A DNA stretch of 64,000 nucleotides, taken from Candidatus Dormiibacterota bacterium (lineage in GTDB: Bacteria > Chloroflexota > Dormibacteria > Aeolococcales > Aeolococcaceae). The stretch spans positions 1 to 64,000 of the forward strand of contig PMOL01000008.1 in assembly GCA_003162415.1 (NCBI GenBank). The letters run 5' to 3'. Below the pieces are notes generated by a model. The model saw only the letters and a list, made by a program, of their open reading frames with translations, was not told where the DNA came from and ran no database searches. Below, in pieces: positions 17,618 through 27,800 of this stretch (positions are counted from its first letter, which is position 1; the number at the start of each line of letters is the position of its first letter). The position numbers and the translations under genes were made by a program.

Positions 17618-17809
17618 TCAATGACCGTCCGCCGTGTCTTTGAGAGCCTTGCCCGCGCCTTTCAACTTGTCGCCGGCTTCACCGACGGCGTGCTCGACGT
17701 CTCCAGCGCCTTGCTGGGTCTTGCCCTCGGATTCCAGTTCCTTATCGCCGGTGACCTTGCCCTGCAGTTCCTTCGCCTTGCCGGCGATCTGGTCGACTTC
17801 TCCAGACAT
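17618..17809 (-). CDS. CsbD family stress-response protein
   Basis: 63 aa, the typical CsbD length. It starts MSGEVDQIAGKAKELQGKV and is built of charged, Gly-rich amphipathic repeats (AGKAKE, VGEAGDKLKGAGK). CsbD proteins are under general-stress control in Bacillus and are abundant, largely unstructured cytoplasmic proteins. The ATG at 17809 is preceded by GGAGGT at 8 nt; the longer upstream frame is Ala/Arg-rich and not conserved. The 158 bp to the divergent dienelactone hydrolase gene probably hold its promoter. Confidence 0.88.
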   Translation of the reverse strand: MSGEVDQIAGKAKELQGKVTGDKELESEGKTQQGAGDVEHAVGEAGDKLKGAGKALKDTADGH

Positions 17810-17967
17810 GACGTGACCTCCATGTGCGGCTGCTGCAGCCCTGCGAGCTGCTGCTTGGCGCGCTGAACTGATAGGATAAGTATCACACAATCTACCACCC
17901 GACGTGGACGTACGGAGTTCCGCCGCCGTCCTGAGCGGGCATTTGACGCCGATGTATGCTCCCGGCT

Positions 17968-18681
17968 ATGACGAATTCTCGAGAGGAGCACATCCGCGGC
18001 GACGACGGCCACGAGTTCACTGGCTATCTCGCACTCCCCGAGTCCGGCTCGGGCCCCGGGATGGTGGTGATCCAGGAGATCTTCGGCGTCACCGACTACA
18101 TCAAGGACGTCTGCGGACGCCTCACCGACCTCGGCTACGTGGCCCTCGCGCCCGACCTGTACTCGAGAATCGACGGCGAATCCGTCATCGATGAGCGGTC
18201 TGAGAATGCTCTGCCGCGTGCCTTCGGTTCGATGCAGAAGCTGGACATGGCGCAAGCGGCGCTTGACTCGGCGAGCGCGCTCGACCGTCTGCGTGCGGTC
18301 GCCGAGGTGAGCGGCGGTCGCGCCGGCATCATGGGATTCTGCCTCGGCGGCGGCATGGCATACCTCGTCGCGGCCGCCTCGGAGCCCGACATCGCCGTCT
18401 GCTACTACGGCTCGGCGATCCCAGGCAATCTCGACAAGGCGGCGGACGTGCACTGCCCGGTGCTCTTCGAGTTCGGTGACGCCGACGAATACATCACCGC
18501 CGAGCAGCGCGCTGCGGTCGCGAAGGCCTTCGAAGGACGGTCACACACCGAATTTCATCTCCACCACGGACCCAACCACGCCTTTGACAATCACAACGCC
18601 GAGATGTTCCATCATCCTGAGGCGGCTGCCGCAGCATGGAAGGAGACCGCCGCATTCCTGGAGCGCGAGTTTCCGGCATAG
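17968..18681 (+). CDS. dienelactone hydrolase family protein
   Basis: 237 aa. The family nucleophile motif GFCLGGG gives Cys125; Asp171 or Asp173 (FGDADEYI) and His204 (GPNHAFDN) complete the triad, and QEIFGV near residue 36 supplies the oxyanion/Glu loop. Dienelactone hydrolases open dienelactones in chlorocatechol breakdown, but many relatives are general carboxyl hydrolases. With box and ligase genes 8 kb away an aromatic-degradation role is possible, though not proven. Stops 12 bp from the convergent selD. Confidence 0.87.
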   Translation: MTNSREEHIRGDDGHEFTGYLALPESGSGPGMVVIQEIFGVTDYIKDVCGRLTDLGYVALAPDLYSRIDGESVIDERSENALPRAFGSMQKLDMAQAALDSASALDRLRAVAEVSGGRAGIMGFCLGGGMAYLVAAASEPDIAVCYYGSAIPGNLDKAADVHCPVLFEFGDADEYITAEQRAAVAKAFEGRSHTEFHLHHGPNHAFDNHNAEMFHHPEAAAAAWKETAAFLEREFPA

Positions 18682-18693
18682 CCGGCCAGAACC

Positions 18694-19680
18694 TCAGCGC
18701 ACCTCGATCACGTGCGCACCGCGAGGGACGAGCTCGCCGATGATCGGCGACCCGGGGATCTCGCCCGCGACCAGCAGGCCTCCGCTGGTCTGCGCGTCGG
18801 CCAGCAGCAGGCGTTCGCGCTCGTCCCCGGCGCTGCGCCCACCCCACGCGACGTGCGGGGTCACCCACTCGAGGTTGCGCCGCGTGCCACCGCTCACATA
18901 GCCCGCGTCGAGCGCGTCACGCGCTCCGTCGAGATAGGACACCGAATCTGCATCGATCACCGCGGTGACGTTGCTGGCTCGGGCCAGCTTGTAGAGGTGA
19001 CCGAGGAGGCCGAACCCGGTGATGTCGGTGGCGCAGCGTGCGCCTCCGGCGAGCGCCGCTTCCGAAGCCGCCCGGTTGAGCGCGACCATGGTTGCGACGG
19101 CCTGCGGGAACGCCTCACCAGTCTGCTTGTGGCGAGCGTTGAGCACCCCGATCCCGAGTGGTTTGCTCAGTGAGAGCGGCTGACCTGCGACCCCGGCGTC
19201 GGTACGGAGCAGCCGGTCGGCTGCTGCGACGCCGGTGACCGCCATGCCGTATTTGGGCTCGGGATCGTCAACGCTGTGGCCCCCGGCGACAGGGCAACCC
19301 GCCTCCTTGGCAACCGCCAGACCGCCGCGCAGCACCTCGGCCGCAAGCGACATCGGCAACACGCCGCGCGGCCAGCACACCAGGTTGACCGCGACGATCG
19401 GCCGTCCGCCCATCGCGTAGATGTCCGAGAAGGCATTGGCCGCGGCGATGCGACCCCAGTCGTACGCATCGTCGACGACCGGCGTGAAGAAATCCACGGT
19501 GCTGAGGATGGCCATGCCATCTGCATTCAGCCGGACAGCGGCCGCGTCGTCCCCGTGGTCGAGCCCGATGATGAGGGTGTCGCTGGGGACGCCGATCAGT
19601 CCCGCGACCATCTCCTCGAGCTCGCCCGGCGGAATCTTGCAGGCGCATCCTCCGCCGTGCGCGTAGCCGGTCAATCGCAT
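18694..19680 (-). CDS. selD: selenide, water dikinase SelD
   Basis: 328 aa. Makes selenophosphate from selenide and ATP for Sec-tRNA synthesis. The N-terminal catalytic loop is HGGGCACK, with Cys12 and Lys15 in the positions of Cys17/Lys20 of the E. coli enzyme, so this is the Cys form and not a selenoprotein itself. AIRS-type ATP-binding motifs follow (GDDAAAV, ITGFGLLGHL). The ATG at 19680 puts the loop at the usual distance from the N-terminus; an upstream ATG adds a basic, unconserved stretch overlapping the tRNA-Sec gene on the other strand. Divergent from tRNA-Sec, selA and selB. Confidence 0.95.
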   Translation of the reverse strand: MRLTGYAHGGGCACKIPPGELEEMVAGLIGVPSDTLIIGLDHGDDAAAVRLNADGMAILSTVDFFTPVVDDAYDWGRIAAANAFSDIYAMGGRPIVAVNLVCWPRGVLPMSLAAEVLRGGLAVAKEAGCPVAGGHSVDDPEPKYGMAVTGVAAADRLLRTDAGVAGQPLSLSKPLGIGVLNARHKQTGEAFPQAVATMVALNRAASEAALAGGARCATDITGFGLLGHLYKLARASNVTAVIDADSVSYLDGARDALDAGYVSGGTRRNLEWVTPHVAWGGRSAGDERERLLLADAQTSGGLLVAGEIPGSPIIGELVPRGAHVIEVR

Positions 19681-19749
19681 GGCGGCGATGTTGGCAGGTT
19701 GCTCCGGGCGTCTCACGGGCGCGGTGATCCGTGACCTACGCTTGCGGAC

Positions 19750-19842
19750 GGAGGCGTCTGGGCACCTGGTGGGCTTCCTGATCTTCAAAATCAGTGTGAC
19801 CGAGTATCCCGGTCAAGCGGGTTCGATTCCCGTCCGCCTCCG
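19750..19842 (+). tRNA. selC: tRNA-Sec (anticodon TCA)
   Basis: The acceptor stem GGAGGCG pairs with CGCCTCC at 19835-19841, followed by discriminator G at 19842. The anticodon arm carries the loop CTTCAAA (anticodon TCA) closed by an ATCAG-type stem. The long extra arm has a 6-bp stem (TGACCG/CGGTCA), and the T-arm contains GTTCGATT. The 93-nt size and long extra arm are diagnostic of bacterial tRNA-Sec. CC follows the discriminator but the third encoded base is G, so the final A of CCA must be added. It lies 64 bp before selA and is probably co-transcribed. Confidence 0.95.
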
Positions 19843-19905
19843 CCGATCCGCATTCGGCTCGCTTTCGTGGCCGATGCTGTGCCCTCGCACGTAAGGTCGA
19901 GCGAC

Positions 19906-21189
19906 ATGCAGACGGATCCTCGCCGCGCTGTCCCGCGAACGGACGCGCTCCTCACCGACCCACGGCTCGCCGAGCCCCAGCGCCGCCTCGGCCGGCCTCG
20001 AGTGCGCGACGCAGTCCACATGTCGCAGGGACGCGTGCGCGACGGATCGCTCAGCCCCGAGCACCTCATCGACGACGTGCTCCGCGCGCTGCCTGCGAGC
20101 GCCACCAGTCTCACGCCGATCATCAACGCGACTGGAACGGTGCTGCATACCAACCTCGGCCGGGCCCCGCTCTCTGCAGCCGCCCGTAATGCGCTGATCG
20201 CCGCGTCGGGGTATGTCGACGTCGAGTACGACCTCGCTGACGGCAAGCGCGCCGCGCGCGGACGGGCCACGCTCGCCGCTCTGCGCGCGGCACTGCCCGA
20301 TGCCGGCGACGTGATGGTCGTCAACAACGGCGCCGCGGCGCTGCTTCTGGCTGTGACTGTGCTGGCGAGCGGCCGCGAGGTCGTCTGGAGCCGCGGTGAG
20401 CTGGTGGAGATCGGCGATGGATTCCGCCTCCCCGACCTGGTCGCCTGCACCGGCGCAACGCTCCGGGAAGTCGGGACCACCAATCGAACCACCCGAGCCG
20501 ACTATGTCGCCGCGATCGGTGAGCGCACCGGGTGCGTGCTCAAGGTGCACACCTCGAACTTCCGGATGACCGGGTTCACATCGTCGGTTGCGATCGCTGA
20601 GCTTGCCGGCCTTGGACCGGCGCTGGTCGTCGACGTCGGGTCGGGACTGCTTGCGCCCGAACGCCTGCTTCCCGGCGAGCCGGACATGGCGAGCGCACTC
20701 CGGTCCGGTGCCGACGTGGTGACCGCAAGTGGCGACAAGCTGCTCGGCGGTCCGCAAGCGGGGCTCATCGCAGGGCGGGCAGACCTCATCGCCCGGTTCC
20801 GCCGCCATCCCCTTGCGCGCGCCCTGCGCGTCGACAAGCTCACGCTCGCAGCGCTCGAAGCGACGGTCGGCGGGCCGCGCACACCGACCACGGTCGCACT
20901 CCACGCCGACGCCGGCGAATTGCGCTCGCGGGCCGAGGCACTCGCGGCTCGGCTCGGTGACGAGGCGCGCGTGGCGCCCAGCGATGGCGAGATTGGAGGC
21001 GGCAGTGCCCCGGGGGTCGCCTTGCCAGGCTGGGCGGTCAGCCTCCCCGAGCGCTATGCGGCGATGCTGCGTGCCGGAGAGCCGGCCGTCGTGGGCCGGC
21101 TCGAGGGTGGCCGGTGCATCCTCGACCTCCGCTGCGTCCCTGCCTCCGAAGACGAGACCCTGGTTCGTGCCGTGCTCGCATGCAGGTGA
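19906..21189 (+). CDS. selA: L-seryl-tRNA(Sec) selenium transferase SelA
   Basis: 427 aa; PLP enzyme converting Ser-tRNA(Sec) to Sec-tRNA(Sec) with selenophosphate. Conserved segments: INATGTVLHTNLGRAPLS near residue 73, VEYDLADGKR, HTSNFRMTGF, DVGSGLL, and the PLP Schiff-base lysine in SGDKLLGGPQAG (K278). It is slightly shorter than E. coli SelA (463 aa) but within family range. The ATG at 19906 gives the normal N-terminal length. Its stop overlaps the selB start by 10 nt. Confidence 0.95.
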   Translation: MQTDPRRAVPRTDALLTDPRLAEPQRRLGRPRVRDAVHMSQGRVRDGSLSPEHLIDDVLRALPASATSLTPIINATGTVLHTNLGRAPLSAAARNALIAASGYVDVEYDLADGKRAARGRATLAALRAALPDAGDVMVVNNGAAALLLAVTVLASGREVVWSRGELVEIGDGFRLPDLVACTGATLREVGTTNRTTRADYVAAIGERTGCVLKVHTSNFRMTGFTSSVAIAELAGLGPALVVDVGSGLLAPERLLPGEPDMASALRSGADVVTASGDKLLGGPQAGLIAGRADLIARFRRHPLARALRVDKLTLAALEATVGGPRTPTTVALHADAGELRSRAEALAARLGDEARVAPSDGEIGGGSAPGVALPGWAVSLPERYAAMLRAGEPAVVGRLEGGRCILDLRCVPASEDETLVRAVLACR

Positions 21190-22973
21190 TCGCCACCGCC
21201 GGTCACGTCGACCACGGCAAGTCGACGCTGGTGCGAGCGCTCACCGGAATGGAGCCGGACCGATGGGCGGAGGAGCACCGCCGCGGCATGACCATCGACC
21301 TGGGATACGCGTGGACCACGCTGGCGTCGGGTCAACAGATCGCGTTTGTCGACGTGCCGGGCCACGAGCGCTTCGCCACCAACATGCTCGCGGGGGTGGG
21401 GCCGGTCCCGGCCGTGCTGCTGGTGATCGCGGCGGACGAGGGATGGGCGGCGCAGACGGCCGAGCACGTCAGGGCACTCGACATGCTGGGCGTCCGGCAT
21501 GGGCTGGTGGCGGTGACCCGGAGCGATCTCGCGGACCCCACGGCCGCCATCGACCAGGCGCGCGAGATGCTTGCGACCACGACGCTGGGGGGCATCCCGG
21601 TCGTGAGCGTGTCCGGTCAGACCGGCGCCGGCCTGGACGAGCTGCGGAATGCGCTCGAAACACTGGCTGCCGGCCTGCCGCCATCCGACCCGGACGCCCG
21701 GGTGCGCCTCTGGGTGGATCGCTCCTTCACGGTGCGTGGGGCTGGGACAGTGGTCACCGGCACGCTGTCGGCCGGGACGTTGCGCCGCGGAGACTCCCTG
21801 CAGCTGGATGGCGAGACCGTGTCGATCCGAGGGCTCCAGCGTCTCGGTGAGGCGGCAGAGGTCGTGACCGCACCCGCTCGGGTGGCGGTGAATCTTCGCG
21901 CCGTCGCGCGCGAGAACATCCGCCGCGGTGACGCGTTGCTGACACCCGACGCATGGCGCCTCACCACCGTGGTTGACGCGCGGACGACCGCTGGTGACCT
22001 GCCAAGCCACCTCGTGATTCATGTGGGTGCGGCTGCAGTGCCTGCACGGCTTCGGAGGTTGGCGCCGGACGGTGTCCTGGGGCCCGCTGTGGTCCGGCTC
22101 CTTCTGGACTCGTCACTACCGCTCCAGGTGGGCGACCGTCTGCTGCTCCGGGATCCGGGCCGGCACCAGGTGGTGGGCGGTGCGACAGTCCTCGACCCCG
22201 CGCCACCATCGCTCCAGCATCGCGGTGCTGCCCGGGCGCGGGCGGCGGCACTTGCGAGTGAGCACGGTATCCCGGATGCCGGCGCGGAGCTGGGCCGGCG
22301 ACGCGCGGTGAGCCGCGCGTTTCTGCGCGAGATCGGCGTCCCGGTTGGCGACCTCCTGCCAGACGGTGTCATCTCCGCGGGGCCCTGGCTCGTGAGCGGC
22401 GAGCGATGGCATGACTGGGTTCGGGAGCTCCGCAGCGCCATCGACAGTCGGTCGACCGCGCTCGTGGATAACGGTATGGCTCACGCGGACCTGGTGCGAA
22501 CCCTGGGTCTCGAGGAGCCGCTGCTGCTCTCCGCCTTGCTGCGCGCGTGTCCCGAGCTCGAGGACACCGGCGGCCGGATCCGCAAGCGCGGGAGCGCGCC
22601 GGTGCTCCGTCTTGATCTCGGGCAGGCGGTGTCGCGGCTGGTCGCGTCGCTCGAGGTCGAGCCATTCGCCGCTCCGGAGCAGCACCAGCTCGCCACCCTC
22701 GGGCTGGGACGCCGCGAGCTCGGTGCCGCGGCAGCGGCGCGCGTGATCCTGCTGCTGCCGGGCGACATCGCCCTGCTTCCCACGGCACCCGGTGTCGCCG
22801 AGGAGCGCCTGCGCGGTCTGCCGCAGCCGTTCACGCTCTCGGCTGCCCGACAGGCGCTTGGGACGACCCGGCGGATCGCGGTCCCGCTGCTCGAGCATCT
22901 CGACCGCATCGGTGTCACCGAACGCGTGGACGGGGACGCGCGCAAACTGCGCGTGCCCACGGCTGTCGTTTAA
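21180..22973 (+). CDS. selB: selenocysteine-specific elongation factor SelB
   Basis: 597 aa. The EF-Tu-like GTPase part starts at once with P-loop GHVDHGKS (residues 8-15), followed by DVPGHERF (G3). Domains II-III follow, then C-terminal winged-helix repeats (about 400-597) that read the SECIS hairpin. It brings Sec-tRNA to UGA codons, here in fdhA. The in-frame start at 21180 is the only one that gives the conserved N-terminus. Its TAA and the convergent nrfD-like stop share the palindrome TTAA. Confidence 0.95.
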   Translation: MQVIATAGHVDHGKSTLVRALTGMEPDRWAEEHRRGMTIDLGYAWTTLASGQQIAFVDVPGHERFATNMLAGVGPVPAVLLVIAADEGWAAQTAEHVRALDMLGVRHGLVAVTRSDLADPTAAIDQAREMLATTTLGGIPVVSVSGQTGAGLDELRNALETLAAGLPPSDPDARVRLWVDRSFTVRGAGTVVTGTLSAGTLRRGDSLQLDGETVSIRGLQRLGEAAEVVTAPARVAVNLRAVARENIRRGDALLTPDAWRLTTVVDARTTAGDLPSHLVIHVGAAAVPARLRRLAPDGVLGPAVVRLLLDSSLPLQVGDRLLLRDPGRHQVVGGATVLDPAPPSLQHRGAARARAAALASEHGIPDAGAELGRRRAVSRAFLREIGVPVGDLLPDGVISAGPWLVSGERWHDWVRELRSAIDSRSTALVDNGMAHADLVRTLGLEEPLLLSALLRACPELEDTGGRIRKRGSAPVLRLDLGQAVSRLVASLEVEPFAAPEQHQLATLGLGRRELGAAAAARVILLLPGDIALLPTAPGVAEERLRGLPQPFTLSAARQALGTTRRIAVPLLEHLDRIGVTERVDGDARKLRVPTAVV

Positions 22974-23959
22974 GAACGCGCGACGCGCTCGCGCTGCGGG
23001 ATGACCGTGTAGCGAGGGTCGCGCGCCGAGGCCTGCCCGGCTTCGAAGATCGCGAATCGGGTGCACACGGATCCAGCCAGCAACGCTGCGCCGCTCATTC
23101 CCGCCGCGATCCGGTTGCGGCCTCCGAGCGCAACCGTCCCGATGGCTCCGGCGATGCTGAGCGCGCGGCTGGCTTTGAACAGCCGCTCTGCCTTTCCCGA
23201 GTGCAGCGTGTCAGCGCTCAGACCCATGCTCCGCTCCATCTGCAGCTCCATGGTGAGAGCGAGCACCGCGCCGCCGACGGCCATGCGCCGCGCCGGTCTT
23301 GTCTCACTCAGCCGGGCACCGACCATGCCCAGTCCGCCGCCGGCTGCTGCCGCGGATCCGACGAAGATGAGCGGCAGCTCACGATGAGCGGCGTGCCAGG
23401 CGGGGGTGGCCGTATCTGCGAGCAGCACCCCAGTGTATGAGGCGAGTCCTGGCGCAAGAGCCGCTGCCAGGAGTCCGGCCGGCCTGGCGCCGGCGTCGAG
23501 GAGCCGGCCGGCAATCGGGATCCGGAACGGCAGAACCGCCGCGACCTCAGCGGCAGCCGCCATGCTTGCCAGCGGTCCAAAAGTGGTGAGGATCCAGGTG
23601 CCCACGGACATGGGCGACGTGGGCTTCGCGGTTCGCATCATGTTCAAGAATCGTGCCGGCCTTCCCAGGTCGTGAATGAGCGCGGCGGACCCGGCGACTG
23701 CCCCGAAGAACGCGCCGAGGCGCGCAACGCGGCGCAGCTCGGGAAGGTTCATGAGGTCGGCCCCCGCGGCGAGGAGCGACGAACCGGCCGCGAGCCCACC
23801 GAGAAAAAGGTAGGCGGGGATGTCGCTCTGCCAGGGCGCGGCCTTGACGATCGGCCGCCCGTAGTAGGACGTGAATGTCGCGGGCGGAACCATCAGGTGT
23901 TCGGCATCCCTTCCGCCGCCGCGACGGCGACGCCTTGGCGCGTCGGCCTGGACAGTCAC
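22970..23959 (-). CDS. NrfD-family membrane subunit of formate dehydrogenase
   Basis: 329 aa, about eight to nine hydrophobic helices, with the NrfD/PsrC signature around TSYYGRPIVKAAPW, IPAYLFLGGLAAGSSLLA and HDLGRPARFLNMMR. Such subunits anchor Fe-S/Mo oxidoreductases and pass electrons to or from quinone without haem. The start is GTG at 23959, overlapping the upstream Fe-S subunit stop as GTGA; longer frames would intrude far into that gene. It replaces the cytochrome b subunit (FdnI) of E. coli formate dehydrogenase-N. Confidence 0.88.
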   Translation of the reverse strand: MTVQADAPRRRRRGGGRDAEHLMVPPATFTSYYGRPIVKAAPWQSDIPAYLFLGGLAAGSSLLAAGADLMNLPELRRVARLGAFFGAVAGSAALIHDLGRPARFLNMMRTAKPTSPMSVGTWILTTFGPLASMAAAAEVAAVLPFRIPIAGRLLDAGARPAGLLAAALAPGLASYTGVLLADTATPAWHAAHRELPLIFVGSAAAAGGGLGMVGARLSETRPARRMAVGGAVLALTMELQMERSMGLSADTLHSGKAERLFKASRALSIAGAIGTVALGGRNRIAAGMSGAALLAGSVCTRFAIFEAGQASARDPRYTVIPQRERVARS

Positions 23960-24870
23960 GATCGCGCTCTCACGAACGCCGCCGCCGCACCGGCGAGCAA
24001 GGTCGCGCCGGCGACGGCCGCCGTTCGCCACATCGCAGGCAGGTCACGGGTGGTAACCACCGGATCCGGCGGCAGGCCGTACACCTCGGGCTCGTCGAGG
24101 AGCAGGAAGAACGCGCCCGCTCCGCCGATCCCATCGGCCGGGTCAGCACCATACAGCCTCGCATCGGTGACGCCCGCGGCGTGCAGCTCCTCGACGCGGT
24201 GGTTCGCTCGAGCTCGGAGCTCGTCGAGGTCGCCGTACTGGATCGACTGGGTCGGGCATGCCTGGGCACAGGCCGGGGTCATCCCGTCTCGAAGGCGGTC
24301 ATAGCAGAGGGTGCATTTCTGCGCGATGCCCACGTTGCGCGCACCGGCCGGCCCCTCGCGACGGTCGATCACGCCGAAGGGACACGCCGGTATGCAATAC
24401 CCACAGCCGTTGCAGACGTCGTCCTGGACGACGACGGTGCCGAACTCGGTACGCATCAATGCCCCGGTTGGACAGACGTCCAGGCAGGCGGCGTGCGTGC
24501 AATGTTTGCAGACGTCGGATGACATCAACCAGCGGATGCCCGTCTCCGGAGAGCTCGCCGGCATGTTCTGGCCATGCGTGGCGGCAACCATAGGGAGCGG
24601 GGTGAGGCTTCCGGCCCCGACGGGCCGGCGCGGCTGTTCGATGAAGGCCACATGACGCCAGGTGCTGGCTCCGAGGCCCCCGGTGTTGTCGTATGACATC
24701 CCGAGCATCTGCAGGCCGTCCTCGGGGATGCCGTTCCATTCCTTGCAGGCCACCTCGCAGGCCTTGCAGCCGATGCAGACAGAGCCGTCGGTGAAGAAAC
24801 CCTTTCGGGCGGGAGCCTCGCTCCACCCTGTGTCCGCGGCCGGATCCGCGGCAGTCGACCAACCAGGCAT
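23956..24870 (-). CDS. formate dehydrogenase iron-sulfur (electron transfer) subunit
   Basis: 304 aa. Four cysteine clusters for four [4Fe-4S] centres: CIGCKACEVACKEW (about 32-45), CKHCTHAACLDVCP, CNGCGYCIPACPFG and CTLCYDRL with CAQACP. A C-terminal hydrophobic helix (AAVAGATLLAGAAAAF) probably anchors it next to the NrfD subunit, as in FdnH/FdoH. The start ATG at 24870 overlaps the fdhA stop as TGATG, so fdhA-fdhB-nrfD are translationally coupled. Confidence 0.92.
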   Translation of the reverse strand: MPGWSTAADPAADTGWSEAPARKGFFTDGSVCIGCKACEVACKEWNGIPEDGLQMLGMSYDNTGGLGASTWRHVAFIEQPRRPVGAGSLTPLPMVAATHGQNMPASSPETGIRWLMSSDVCKHCTHAACLDVCPTGALMRTEFGTVVVQDDVCNGCGYCIPACPFGVIDRREGPAGARNVGIAQKCTLCYDRLRDGMTPACAQACPTQSIQYGDLDELRARANHRVEELHAAGVTDARLYGADPADGIGGAGAFFLLLDEPEVYGLPPDPVVTTRDLPAMWRTAAVAGATLLAGAAAAFVRARS

Positions 24871-27800
24871 CACGTGCCGTCCTCGTGTTGCGTCATCCGC
24901 GCAGTGCCTGTCTCGACGGTGATCCCCGCGCGCCGGCGGTATTCCTCGACGTACCGAGGCAATGCCGGGCCAGTCGGTCGCCGGCCGGGCTGGATGTCAC
25001 ACGCGGCCGCCTTGGAATCCTGGATGTGCACGTTGGGATCGAGTGCGACCCCCATCACGTCGTTGGCGGAGTCGCCGCTGACGATCGCGTTGCCACCGCC
25101 CACTCCCCAGTGATACGGCAGGCCGATCTGGTGAATGGTGCGACCGCCGACCACCAGCGGGGTGACCCGGTCGGTGACCATGACCCTCGCCTCGACGGCG
25201 GTGCGAGCGGTCACGATGGTCGCCCAGCCGAGATGCTCGAGCCCGCGCTCCGCGGCCAGCTCCGGGGAGACTTCGCAGAAGAACTCCGGCTGCAGCTCGG
25301 CGAGATATGGCGACCACCTGCTCATGCCGCCCGCAGTGTGATGTTCGGTGAGCCGGTAGGTGGTGACCACATACGGATACACGTCGGAGCCTGGCTCCGG
25401 GGGCGACGGGCTGGTGAGATTCTCCCTGCGCGGGAACATCTCGCGAGTTGGGTTCGCCTGCTGGGGATGCATCGCGTTGCGAACCGGGGACTCGAGCGGC
25501 TCGTAGTGCACCGGCAGCGGACCGTCGAGCAGCCCGCTCGGAGCGTAGAGCCAGCCCTTTCCGTCCGCCTGCATGATGAATGGGTCGTCACCGGCGAGCC
25601 CGTCAGGGCCGCCGATACCCCGCTCGGGCCGGAACGACGGCGCCTTGTTCACCTGGAAGTCCGGAACGTCGTGGCCGGTCCACTTTCCAGCGGCCTCGTC
25701 CCACCATACGTAGGCCTTGCGCTCGCTCCATGGCTTGCCATCCGGGTCGGCGGAGGCACGGTTGTAGAGGATCCGCCGGTTCATCGGCCAGGCCCATCCC
25801 CACTCTGGCGCCACCCACGATTGCTGTGATCCCGGTTTTCGCCGGGCAGACTGGTTGATGCCGTCGCTATAGACGCCGGTATAGACCCAGCATCCACCCG
25901 ATGTCGAGCCGTCCGCCTTCATCTCGACGAAGCTGCTGAGCATCGTGCCGGCCTTGTCGCCGCTGAGGTGCCGGCCGTTGATCTCCTGCAACACCGCCTC
26001 CGCGTCGGGCTCGTCACCCTCGAGCGTCGGGTAGTCCCATGTGAGCCGGAGCAGGGCCTGATCGCGGGCGAGGCCTGATGTCTCGAGGCGATCGCGAAGC
26101 AGCAGCCCGAGGTGAAAGAAGAAATGCAACTCACTGCGGCAGTCGCGCGGCGGGTCGACCGCCTTGTGATGCCACTGGAGCAGTCGTTGCGTCTGCGTGA
26201 AGGTGCCGTCCTTCTCCGTGTGCGCCGCGGCCGGCAGGAAGAACACCTCGGTTCCGATGTCCTCGGTGCGCATCTCGCCGGTGGCGATCTCGGGGCCGTC
26301 CTTCCAGAAGGCAGCCGACTCGATCAGGTTGAGGTCGCGAACCACCAGCCACTTGAGGTGCGACATCGCGAGCCGCTGCATCTTGCCGTTGGACGACCCC
26401 ACCGCGGGATTCTGCCCGAGGAGGAAGTAGCCTTCGACCTTGTCGTCGAGCATGTCGACGATCGTGTGGTAGTTGCTGTGGTCGGCGTCGATGCGCGGCA
26501 GCCAGTCAAAACCGAATTCGTTGTCCTGCGTTGCGGCCTCGCCCCACCAGGCCTTCAGCAGGCTGACCATGTAGGTGTCTGCCGCGGTCCAGAACCCTTT
26601 CTGGCCATCGCTCTTGATCGCCGCCAGGTATCCGTCGAGATTGCTGCGCGAGCCCGCTCTGGGCATCGGGAGGTAGGCGGGCAGCAGGTCGAACAGCGTG
26701 GGGATGTCTGTCGAGCCCTGGATGCTCGCATGCCCGCGCAGCGCGAGAATGCCGCCGCCAGGACGGCCGATGTTGCCAAGCAGCAACTGGATGATCGCTG
26801 CGCCGCGGATGTATTGCACGCCGACGGAATGCTGCGTCCACCCGACCGAATACACCCATGCGGTGGTGCGCTCGCGACCGCTGTTGGCGGTGACCGCCTC
26901 GCATACCTTGGCGAATTGCTCGGGGGGCACGCCGCAGATCCGCTCCACCATCTCCGGCGTGTACCGAGCGTAGTGCCGCTTGAGGATTTGAAAGACGCAG
27001 AAGGGGTCTTGCAAGGTCTCGTCGCGGCGGACCTCGCTGTGCGGCAGCGCGGCGCCGCGCCCGCCGAACTCGTCTCCGGCCTCACCGGCGTTCGCTTGTG
27101 GCTGCCTCCCGGCCACGACTCGCGATCCTGCGGCTGCCGCGGTCTCCATGCCTTCATACGCCCAGCTGGTCGTGTCGTACGTGCCCGTCTTGGGGTCGAA
27201 CCCCGAGAACAGACCACCGAGCTGGTCCGCGTCCTGGAAGTCCTCGCTCACGATGGTCGCCGCGTTGGTGTAGCTGACCACGTACTCGCGGAAGTACTTC
27301 TCGTTGGTGAGGATGTGGTTGATGATTCCGCCAAGGAAGGCAATATCGCTCCCCGCACGCACCGGCAGGTAGAGGTCGGCCAGGGCGGACGTGCGCGTGA
27401 ACCGCGGGTCGATGTGGATGATCGTGGCGCCACGGGCCTTCGCCTCCATGACCCACTGGAATCCGACCGGATGGCACTCGGCCATGTTCGAGCCCTGGAT
27501 GACGATGCAGTCAGAGTTCTGCAGATCCTGCTGGAAGGTCGTGGCTCCGCCGCGTCCGAACGAGGTCCCCAGACTGGGGACAGTGGAGCTGTGTCAAATA
27601 CGGGCCTGGTTTTCGACCTGCACGACTCCGATGGCGGTGAAGAGCTTCTTGATGAGGTAGTTCTCTTCGTTGTCGAGGGTCGCACCGCCCAGACTGGCGA
27701 TGCCGAGCGTCCGATGCAGGGGATTGCCCTCGTCGTCGGCGTCCTCCCACGTGCGTGCACGGGTATCCAGGACGCGGTCGGCGATCATCTCCATGGCACG

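Noticed and set aside
27485..27596. fdhA interpreted as two genes, the second starting at 27485
   Set aside because: Both parts are in one phase, the sequence around the TGA is the Sec motif, and a SECIS-like hairpin and full Sec machinery are present.
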